Shown here: piece by piece, positions 1-5,270 of the stretch
Layout of the letters: each line of letters begins with the position of its first letter
Position numbering within the stretch: position 1 is the first letter of the stretch
DNA from: an uncultured beta proteobacterium
Lineage (GTDB): Bacteria; Pseudomonadota; Gammaproteobacteria; Burkholderiales; Rhodocyclaceae
NCBI GenBank assembly: GCA_903933395.1
Contig: CAIZKA010000466.1
Coordinates: 1 to 6,042 of the forward strand
Direction of reading: 5' to 3'
DNA: 6,042 nt
Program-made: the position numbers and the translations under genes
The notes under the pieces: generated by a model
Database searches by the model: none
What the model saw: the letters and a program-made list of their open reading frames with translations, nothing else
Told to the model about the DNA's origin: nothing

Positions 1-52
1 AGGCCTTGTCGCTGAGGCCAAGCAGGTCATAGAGGGACTGCTTGTCGCTCAC
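1..52 (-). CDS. N-terminal fragment, possible J-domain protein
   Basis: A leftward reading frame opens with GTG at 52-50 and runs off the left edge after 17 codons, reading (M)SDKQSLYDLLGLSDKA. The run YDLLGLS resembles the start of helix I of J-domains (DnaJ family: aromatic, x, hydrophobic, L-G-hydrophobic), so a J-domain co-chaperone is the best guess. The diagnostic HPD motif would lie outside the window, so this is not proven. The start is uncertain: the bases before GTG are G-rich but hold no clear Shine-Dalgarno sequence, and an in-frame GTG further upstream (94-92) falls inside a palindromic repeat and is less likely. The gene follows the symporter on the same strand with a 123-nt gap containing that repeat, so it may not be co-transcribed with it. 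Confidence 0.4.
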   Translation of the reverse strand, partial: MSDKQSLYDLLGLSDKA

Positions 53-78
53 CCCGGACCGGACCCGATGGATCGGCG

Positions 79-148
79 CGTCATTCCGGCGCACGCCGGA
101 ATCCAGTCGGCGGTCGTGGCTGGATCCCGGGTCAAGCCCGGGATGACG
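79..148. repeat. Composite palindromic (REP/dRS3-like) repeat pair
   Basis: Two short palindromes stand in inverted orientation around a 13-nt spacer. The left half (79-106) contains a hairpin at 83-102, with arms ATTCCGGCG and CGCCGGAAT. The right half (120-148) contains a hairpin at 124-144, with arms ATCCCGGG and CCCGGGAT and a 5-nt loop. The halves also pair with each other: CGTCAT (79-84) with ATGACG (143-148), and ATCCAG (101-106) with CTGGAT (120-125). The whole element can therefore fold as a four-way or cruciform structure. The ATTCC...GGAAT core resembles interspersed intergenic repeats of proteobacteria such as neisserial dRS3. It lies 27 nt past the symporter stop. There is no T-run, so it is not a standard intrinsic terminator, though it could stabilise the mRNA 3' end. 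Confidence 0.85.
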
Positions 149-175
149 CTTGGCATGAGGCCCATCGGTTCTGTT

Positions 176-1672
176 CTAGTGCCGGTGTTCGGGTTCGGCG
201 TGATGCGTCTGCGCGGCGGCGTGATGATGCAGGATCGCGTGCGGGTCGTGGCCCGGCACGTGGTGGCCGATCCATTGCGGCAACAATGATCCGGCGACCA
301 TGCCGAGGATCGAGACACCGAGCCCGATCAGTTGTGGCGGCACGAGGCTCGCTTCGCCGATCAGGACTTCGATCAGGATCCATGAAATCAGACCGCCGAA
401 GGTCGCCGCCAGCGCCCCCTGAGTCGTCGCCCGGCGCCAGAAGATACCGGCGGCCAGCGGCACGAAGGCGCCGGCCAGGGTGACCTTGTAGGCATTTTCA
501 ACCATCTTGAAAATCGAGGAATCGGACTTCAGTGCGAAACCCAGCACCATGCAGGTGAACACGACCAGGCAGATACGCATCACGCGCAGGAACTGGTGGT
601 CCCCCATGTTCGGATAGAAGCCGCGAACCACGTTTTCGGCGAAGGTGACCGATGGCGCCAGCAGCGTCGCCGAGGAACAACTCATGATGGCCGAGAGCAC
701 CGCGCCGAAAAACAGCACCTGGGCAAACAGCGGCGTGTGCTGCAACACCAGGGTTGGCAGCACCAGCTGCGTGTCCTTGGCCAGCAGGTCGTTGAACAGC
801 GCCGGGTCGATCAGCGTCGCCGAGTAGGCGATGAACATCGGCACGAAGGTGAAGCAGAAGTAGATTGAGGCGCCCAGTATCGATCCGGCCAGCGCGATGT
901 TCGCGCTCTTCGCCGACGTGATGCGCTGAAACACGTCCTGCTGCGGGATTGAGCCCAGCATCATGGTCATCCAGGTGCCGAGGAAGGTCAGCCAGAGCCA
1001 GGGGTCGGGCGCCGGGAAGAAGTCCAGCTTGCCGGCGGCGCGGGCGTGGTCGATCACCGCCGTGGCGCCACCGCCGACTTTGCCGCTCACCGTCCAGGCG
1101 ATGAACAGCAGGCCGCCCATCGACACGGCCATTTGCACGAAGTCGAGTACGGCCACCGAGAACATGCCGCCGAATACCGTATAGGTCAGCACGATGGCCG
1201 CGCCGAGTATCATGCCGGCGTTCTGCGAGACCGCGCCGTCGGTGACGACGAAAAAGATCAGCCCCAGCGCCTTGATCTGCGCCGCCACCCAGCCGAGATA
1301 GGAGAGCACGATGCAGACGGTGGTGATCACTTCCACCGAGCGGCTGTAGCGCATGCGGTAGAAGTCGCCCAGCGTGATGATGTTGAGCTTGTAGAGGTAA
1401 CGCGAGAAGATGACGCCGGCGATGATCAGGCACATCGAGGAGCCGAAGGGATCGGCCACCACGCCGCCGAGGCCGTCCTTGACGAAAGTCGCCGAGACGC
1501 CGAACACGGCTTCGGCGCCGAACCAGGTGGCGAACACCGTGGCCGTCACTACCGGCAGAGGCAGGCTGCGGCCGGCGACGGCGAAGTCGCGGGCGTTATG
1601 GACGCGGGTGGCGGCAAAAAGTCCGATGCCGACCGACACCATCAGATAGAGAACGACAAACCAGAGCAGCAT
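176..1672 (-). CDS. Sodium:solute symporter (SSS family)
   Basis: A 498-residue inner-membrane protein of the sodium:solute symporter family (TC 2.A.21, LeuT fold), which couples sodium entry to solute uptake. About 13 hydrophobic segments can be traced, roughly at 2-21, 40-60, 79-95, 114-143, 152-170, 174-195, 226-243, 260-285, 315-345, 362-381, 397-413, 416-437 and 446-466. YTVFGGMFS at 164-172 fits the end of the family signature, and IPQQDVFQR (242-250) resembles the choline-transporter CHT branch. The substrate cannot be read from sequence; choline, proline or a carboxylate are all possible. The region of the second sodium site reads AIMSCSSAT (328-336), with Cys332 where I recall Ser or Thr in PutP and CHT. 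The C-terminus after residue 469 is cytosolic or periplasmic and very His-rich. The ATG start has GAGGG at 1683-1679, six bases upstream. It lies 87 nt downstream of ubiB on the same strand. Confidence 0.9.
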   Translation of the reverse strand: MLLWFVVLYLMVSVGIGLFAATRVHNARDFAVAGRSLPLPVVTATVFATWFGAEAVFGVSATFVKDGLGGVVADPFGSSMCLIIAGVIFSRYLYKLNIITLGDFYRMRYSRSVEVITTVCIVLSYLGWVAAQIKALGLIFFVVTDGAVSQNAGMILGAAIVLTYTVFGGMFSVAVLDFVQMAVSMGGLLFIAWTVSGKVGGGATAVIDHARAAGKLDFFPAPDPWLWLTFLGTWMTMMLGSIPQQDVFQRITSAKSANIALAGSILGASIYFCFTFVPMFIAYSATLIDPALFNDLLAKDTQLVLPTLVLQHTPLFAQVLFFGAVLSAIMSCSSATLLAPSVTFAENVVRGFYPNMGDHQFLRVMRICLVVFTCMVLGFALKSDSSIFKMVENAYKVTLAGAFVPLAAGIFWRRATTQGALAATFGGLISWILIEVLIGEASLVPPQLIGLGVSILGMVAGSLLPQWIGHHVPGHDPHAILHHHAAAQTHHAEPEHRH

Positions 1673-1711
1673 CGGGAACCCTCGCCAGCCGGAAATGCGT
1701 TTGTTCTATGC

Positions 1712-1732
1712 CGGGCCGCTGCAGCAGGCCCG
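1712..1732 (-). promoter_or_regulatory. Stem-loop in the symporter mRNA leader
   Basis: CGGGCC at 1712-1717 pairs with GGCCCG at 1727-1732. The intervening 9 bases include the smaller palindrome GCTGCAGC (1718-1725), so the hairpin can extend with a single bulged base. It lies in the gap between the ubiB stop and the symporter ATG. If transcription starts just after the -10 box at 1751-1746, the hairpin lies within about 10 nt of the 5' end of the symporter mRNA. No T-run follows on either strand, so it is not a standard terminator; mRNA protection or partial attenuation are possible roles. No function is shown by the sequence. Confidence 0.45.
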
Positions 1733-1745
1733 AACGGACGCGGGG

Positions 1746-1751
1746 ATTATA
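1746..1751 (-). promoter_or_regulatory. -10 box for the symporter gene
   Basis: The minus strand reads TATAAT, a perfect sigma-70 -10 hexamer, in otherwise GC-rich DNA just 8 nt past the ubiB stop codon. A start about 7 nt downstream (near 1739) would give a leader of about 67 nt before the symporter ATG. No good -35 hexamer is seen 16 to 18 bp upstream, where the bases read around GCGGTT. The base before the hexamer's neighbour is G, giving only a partial extended -10 (GGT instead of TGN). The symporter may therefore have its own promoter, weak or activator-dependent, in addition to readthrough from ubiB. Confidence 0.4.
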
Positions 1752-1759
1752 ACCAAGGC

Positions 1760-3298
1760 CTAGCGAAGAACCGCGAACGCCAGTGCGCCGGCGGCGACCG
1801 CGAAGGCCAGCCAGAGCATCTGGCGCAGGCCGCGCACTTCGGCGGCCAGGCTTTCCAGTTCGAGGTTGGGCGCGGGCGTCGCGGTGGCGGTCAGGGCCTG
1901 GTGTACCAGGCGCGGCAGGGTCGGCACCAGCCGGGCCCAGTTGGCGGCCTCGCGCTTGATGTTGTTCTCGAAGGCGAGCCAGCCCAGTTGCTCGCTCATC
2001 CAGCGCTCCAGGTAGGGCAGGGCGGTCTTCCACAAGTCGAGATCCGGATCGAGTTCGCGGCCAAGGCCCTCGACGTTGAGCAGGGTCTTCTGCAGCAGCA
2101 CCAGTTGCGGCTGGATTTCCACATTGAACTGGCGCGAGGTCTGGAACAGGCGCAGCAGCACGCGGCCCAGCGAAATGTCCTTCAGCGGCCGGTCGAAGAA
2201 GGGCTCGCAGACGGAGCGGATCGCCGCCTCAAACTCGTCGACGCGGGTGTCCTTGGGCGCCCAGCCGGACTCGATGTGCGCTTCGGCGACGCGCTTGTAA
2301 TCGCGCTTGAAGAAGGCGAGGAAATTCTGCGCCAGGTAGTTCTTGTCGATGTCCGACAGGGTGCCGACGATGCCGAAATCCAGCGCGATGTAGCTGCCTT
2401 TGCGCGGCCCTTCGGTGGCGACGAAGATGTTGCCCGGATGCATGTCGGCGTGGAAGAAGCCGTCGCGGAATACCTGGGTGAAGAATATCTCGACGCCGGC
2501 ACGGGCCAGACGCGGGATGTCGACGTCCTTTTCGCGCAATTCGGCTATCTGCGAGATTGTCGTGCCGTGCATGCGTTCCATGACCATCACGCTGGTGCTG
2601 CACCAGTCCCAGTGCACTTCGGGCAGCATCAGCAGGTCGGATCCCTCGAAATTGCGCCGCAGCTGCGAGCAGTTGGCGGCCTCGCGCATCAGGTCCAGTT
2701 CATAGTGCAGGTACTTGTCGAACTCGGCCACCACTTCCCGCGGCTTGAGGCGCCGGCCGTCGGCCCAGAGCGTTTCCAGCAGGTTGGCGGCGACCTGCAG
2801 CAGGGCGATGTCATGCTCGATCACCGGCTGGATGCCCGGACGCAGGATCTTTACCGCGACCTCGCGGCCGTCCGGCAGCACCGCGAAATGCACCTGGGCG
2901 ACCGAGGCCGAGGCCACCGGCTCGCGGTCGAAGGAGGCGAAAACCTGATCCACCGGCTTGCCGTAGGCCTTTTCGAGTTCTGCCATGGCCAGCCCGGAGG
3001 GAAACGGCGGTACGCGATCCTGCAATTTCGCCAGTTCGTCGGCGATGTCCAGCGGCAGGATGTCGCGGCGGGTCGACAGCAACTGGCCGAACTTGACGAA
3101 GATCGGCCCGAGGTCTTCCAGCGCCTCACGCAGGCGCACGGCGCGCGGGGCCGACAGGTCGCGCCAGAACATCAGGCGCTGAGCCGCAAGCAGGACGCGC
3201 GCCCGGAAGCTGTGTTCCAGTTCGTGATCGAGGACCAGGCTGTCGAGCCCGTAGAGGTAGGCGACGCGGGCGATGCGGAAGAGGCGGAAGATGCGCAC
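1760..3298 (-). CDS. ubiB: UbiB, ABC1/ADCK-type ubiquinone biosynthesis protein
   Basis: A 512-residue member of the UbiB/ABC1/ADCK atypical kinase-like family, required for ubiquinone synthesis; an ATPase role in making membrane-bound lipid intermediates accessible is the current view for the family. Landmarks run in order: the family-specific KFGQ motif (69-72) in the N-terminal extension, the Ala-rich loop ASASVAQVH (129-137) that replaces the kinase Gly-rich loop, the ATP-binding lysine in VAVK (150), HADMHPGN (283-290) with the catalytic-loop Asp and metal-binding Asn, and DFG (307-309). A single hydrophobic segment near 493-511 should anchor the C-terminus; E. coli UbiB, at about 546 residues, has two. 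The start is GTG at 3298; no ATG lies upstream in frame before a stop at 3337-3335. No clear Shine-Dalgarno is seen. The usual partners ubiE and ubiJ are not directly upstream; the gene is divergent from argS. Confidence 0.96.
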   Translation of the reverse strand: MRIFRLFRIARVAYLYGLDSLVLDHELEHSFRARVLLAAQRLMFWRDLSAPRAVRLREALEDLGPIFVKFGQLLSTRRDILPLDIADELAKLQDRVPPFPSGLAMAELEKAYGKPVDQVFASFDREPVASASVAQVHFAVLPDGREVAVKILRPGIQPVIEHDIALLQVAANLLETLWADGRRLKPREVVAEFDKYLHYELDLMREAANCSQLRRNFEGSDLLMLPEVHWDWCSTSVMVMERMHGTTISQIAELREKDVDIPRLARAGVEIFFTQVFRDGFFHADMHPGNIFVATEGPRKGSYIALDFGIVGTLSDIDKNYLAQNFLAFFKRDYKRVAEAHIESGWAPKDTRVDEFEAAIRSVCEPFFDRPLKDISLGRVLLRLFQTSRQFNVEIQPQLVLLQKTLLNVEGLGRELDPDLDLWKTALPYLERWMSEQLGWLAFENNIKREAANWARLVPTLPRLVHQALTATATPAPNLELESLAAEVRGLRQMLWLAFAVAAGALAFAVLR

Positions 3299-3326
3299 GG
3301 GGTGCCGGGGCGGACAATAAACGGGC

Positions 3327-3334
3327 AGTATAAT
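3327..3334. promoter_or_regulatory. Shared bidirectional -10 element between ubiB and argS
   Basis: The octamer AGTATAAT reads TATAAT on the plus strand (3329-3334, toward argS) and TATACT on the minus strand (3332-3327, toward ubiB). Both are good sigma-70 -10 hexamers and they share the central TATA. Predicted starts are near 3341-3345 for argS and near 3320 for ubiB, leaving only about 22 nt of ubiB leader. No convincing -35 box is found at 16 to 18 bp on either strand. Symmetric -10 elements that drive divergent transcription are known in bacteria; that this is one is inferred. Confidence 0.5.
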
Positions 3335-3344
3335 TCACGGCTTA

Positions 3345-3395
3345 ATGGAAACACTCGGAAACACCCGGAAAGACTCTGCATACTCCTTTATATGA
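3345..3395 (+). CDS. Candidate 16-codon leader peptide overlapping argS
   Basis: An ATG at 3345-3347 opens a short frame encoding METLGNTRKDSAYSFI and ends in TGA at 3393-3395. That stop overlaps the argS ATG (3392-3394) as ATGA, the classic arrangement for translational coupling. argS itself has no Shine-Dalgarno sequence: the bases before its ATG are pyrimidine-rich (TACTCCTTTAT). The small frame also lacks one, but it begins 10 nt after the TATAAT box, so its mRNA could be leaderless or nearly so. It holds one arginine codon (CGG, codon 8), far fewer than in classic attenuators. Much of it coincides with a triple 10-bp repeat, so conservation could be for DNA rather than peptide. Such a short frame can also arise by chance. 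Confidence 0.3.
   Translation: METLGNTRKDSAYSFI
3347..3376. repeat. Three tandem 10-bp repeats in the ubiB/argS gap
   Basis: Three contiguous decamers, GGAAACACTC (3347-3356), GGAAACACCC (3357-3366) and GGAAAGACTC (3367-3376), differ by one or two bases from each other or from a common consensus. The 10-bp period is close to one turn of the DNA helix, so all copies present the same face. They lie just downstream of the predicted argS start site and across the -35 region of the ubiB promoter. This is a plausible binding array for a regulator acting on both genes. They are too short and too few for a CRISPR array. Confidence 0.7.
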
Positions 3396-5164
3396 CAGCT
3401 TCCAGCGCATCCCCCGTCTTCGACGTCCGCCAGCATCTTGCCGGCCTGCTGCGCACGGCGCTCGCCAGCGTTGCCCCGGCGCAAGGTCTGGCCGAGATCG
3501 TCCTCGAGCGACCCAAGCAGGCCAGCCATGGCGATTTCGCCAGCAATCTGGCGCTGCAACTGGCGCGCGAGATGAAGTCCAATCCGCGCCAGATCGCCGA
3601 GCGCCTGGTGCGCGAACTGCCGCCTTCGCCTCACGTGACCAAGGCGGAAGTTGCCGGCGCCGGCTTCATCAATTTCACGCTGACCCCCGCGGCGCGCACC
3701 GCCGTGGTCGCCACCGTGCTCGCCGCCGGTCATGGCTTCGGCCGCGGCCCGGCGAAGAACGGCCGCGCCGCGCGCCGCCTGCAGGTCGAATTCGTCTCGG
3801 CCAACCCGACCGGGCCGCTGCATGTCGGACATGGTCGCGGCGCCGCCTTCGGTGCCAGCCTGGCATCGCTCTTGGCCTTTGCCGGATTCGAGGTGACGCG
3901 CGAGTACTACGTCAATGACGCCGGACGGCAGATGGACATTCTGGCCGTGTCGGCCTGGCTGCGCTACCTGGAGTTGTTCGACGAGCCGGTGCCCTTCCCG
4001 CCCAACGCCTATCAGGGCGGCTACGTGCATGAGATGGCGGAGCAGATCAGGCAGGCCCACGGCGACCGCTATGTGCATCCGGCCGAAGCGGTGCTGGCCT
4101 GTCTGCCGCCCCATGTCGAAGGCGCCGACGACGCCGAGGCGCGCCTCGACGCCCTGATCCTGGCCGGCAAGGATCTGCTCGGCGAGGACTGGGCCTACAT
4201 CCACAGCCATGTGCTCTCCGAGCAACTGGCGGATTGCCGGGCCGATCTCGAAGAGTTCGGCGTGCACTTCGACGTCTGGTTCTCCGAGCGCAGCCTCTAC
4301 GACACTGGCATGGTGGCGCGCGCCGTCGCGGCCCTGGAAAAATCCGGCCATATCTACACCCAGGACGGCGCCAAGTGGTTCCAGTCGACCGCCTTCGGTG
4401 ACGAGAAGGACCGCGTCGTCCAGCGCGACAACGGCATCTACACCTATTTCGCTTCGGACATCGCTTACCACCTGAACAAGTTCGAGCGCGGCTTCGACAA
4501 GGTGATCGATGTCTGGGGCGCCGACCATCACGGCTACATCCCGCGCGTCAAGGGCGCGCTCAGCGCCTCGGGCGCCGATGCGGGGAGGCTCGACGTGACG
4601 CTGGTGCAGTTCGTCAGCCTGTTCCGCGACGGGCAGAAGGTGTCGATGTCCACCCGCTCCGGCGACTATGTGACCCTGCGCCAGTTGCGCGAGGAAGTCG
4701 GCAACGACGCCTGCCGCTTCTTCTACATGCTGCGCAAGTGCGACCAGGCGCTGGATTTCGACCTCGACCTGGCCAAGTCGCAGAGCAACGACAACCCGGT
4801 GTATTACGTGCAGTACGCCCATGCCCGCATCTGCTCGGTGCTGGCGCAATGGGATGGCGATGCGGCGGCGCTGGCGGCGGCCGACCTCGCGCCCTTGCAG
4901 CACGAGCGCGAATTCGCACTGTGCGCGCGCCTGGCCGAATTCCCCGAACTGATACAGCAGGCGGCGCGCGACTACGCGCCGCACGCCCTGGCCTTCTACC
5001 TCAAGGACCTGGCCGGCGATTTCCACAGCTGGTACAACGCCGAGCGTGTGCTGGTCGACGACCCGGCGCTGCGCGAGGCACGCCTGGCGCTGGCCCTGGC
5101 GACGCGGCAGGTGCTGCAGAACGGCCTCTCCCTGCTGGGAGTTTCGCAACCGGTGAGCATGTGA
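3392..5164 (+). CDS. argS: Arginyl-tRNA synthetase
   Basis: A 590-residue class I aminoacyl-tRNA synthetase that charges tRNA-Arg in the cytoplasm using ATP; the E. coli enzyme has 577 residues. The N-terminal tRNA-recognition (Add-1) domain covers roughly 10-98, ending in AGAGFINFTL (88-97). The catalytic domain follows: SANPTGPLHVGH carries the HIGH motif as HVGH (144-147), then YYVNDAGRQ (172-180), the stretch around YTYFASDIAYH (350-360), and VSMS at 417-420 in place of KMSKS, a degeneration common in ArgRS. The C-terminal anticodon-binding (DALR) domain starts near 470 with YYVQYAHARICSVL. No ATG, GTG or TTG lies in frame within 50 nt upstream, so the ATG at 3392 is firm although it lacks a Shine-Dalgarno sequence. 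It is divergent from ubiB and followed after 106 nt by the SPOR gene. No terminator is seen in that gap, so co-transcription is possible. Confidence 0.98.
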   Translation: MTASSASPVFDVRQHLAGLLRTALASVAPAQGLAEIVLERPKQASHGDFASNLALQLAREMKSNPRQIAERLVRELPPSPHVTKAEVAGAGFINFTLTPAARTAVVATVLAAGHGFGRGPAKNGRAARRLQVEFVSANPTGPLHVGHGRGAAFGASLASLLAFAGFEVTREYYVNDAGRQMDILAVSAWLRYLELFDEPVPFPPNAYQGGYVHEMAEQIRQAHGDRYVHPAEAVLACLPPHVEGADDAEARLDALILAGKDLLGEDWAYIHSHVLSEQLADCRADLEEFGVHFDVWFSERSLYDTGMVARAVAALEKSGHIYTQDGAKWFQSTAFGDEKDRVVQRDNGIYTYFASDIAYHLNKFERGFDKVIDVWGADHHGYIPRVKGALSASGADAGRLDVTLVQFVSLFRDGQKVSMSTRSGDYVTLRQLREEVGNDACRFFYMLRKCDQALDFDLDLAKSQSNDNPVYYVQYAHARICSVLAQWDGDAAALAAADLAPLQHEREFALCARLAEFPELIQQAARDYAPHALAFYLKDLAGDFHSWYNAERVLVDDPALREARLALALATRQVLQNGLSLLGVSQPVSM

Positions 5165-5261
5165 TTCCAAGCCGCTTTCAAGCCGATACTTTGATGATGG
5201 CGACTTGCCGTGCTACATCACTGCCTTCAGCTTGTCTTCGCGTCTCAATTTGAAATCGACC

Positions 5262-5265
5262 AGGA
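5262..5265 (+). promoter_or_regulatory. Ribosome binding site fixing the SPOR gene start
   Basis: AGGA (within AGGAAGG, 5262-5268) ends five bases before the ATG at 5271. This supports that ATG over a TTG at 5205 in the same frame, which would add 22 unrelated residues and has no comparable site. Confidence 0.75.
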
Positions 5266-5270
5266 AGGTT

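Noticed and set aside
83..144. Intrinsic terminator pair for the symporter or the leftward gene.
   Set aside because: Neither hairpin is followed by a T-run on either strand, and the sequence matches an interspersed repeat type better.
3172..3390. A leftward ATG at 3381 preceded by a strong AAAGGAG (3390-3384).
   Set aside because: The spacing is only one or two bases, the frame overlaps ubiB out of frame, and the product is Ser/Arg low-complexity. The purine run is the complement of the CTCCTTT before argS.
1046..5164. A 4.1-kb rightward open frame that continues from antisense of the symporter and ubiB into argS in the same frame.
   Set aside because: The part before 3392 is antisense to two clear genes and its translation is His/Arg/Gln/Gly-rich without any domain. 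Such long shadow frames arise from GC-rich third codon positions; only argS is real.
3335..5170. A 611-codon leftward open frame antisense to all of argS.
   Set aside because: It mirrors argS codon structure, has no recognisable domain, and argS is unambiguous on the other strand.
5168..5185. Direct repeat CAAGCCG at 5168-5174 and 5179-5185 just after the argS stop.
   Set aside because: Seven bases twice is not significant in this GC-rich DNA, it is not inverted, and it cannot form a terminator.
5191..5219. TTGATG and TACATC 17 bp apart as a promoter for the SPOR gene.
   Set aside because: Four and three matches of six to consensus are near chance, and continuation of the argS transcript explains expression equally well.
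5205..5270. Longer SPOR protein starting at TTG 5205.
   Set aside because: The extra 22 residues have no ribosome site and would precede the natural short basic tail; ATG 5271 has a good AGGA at proper distance.
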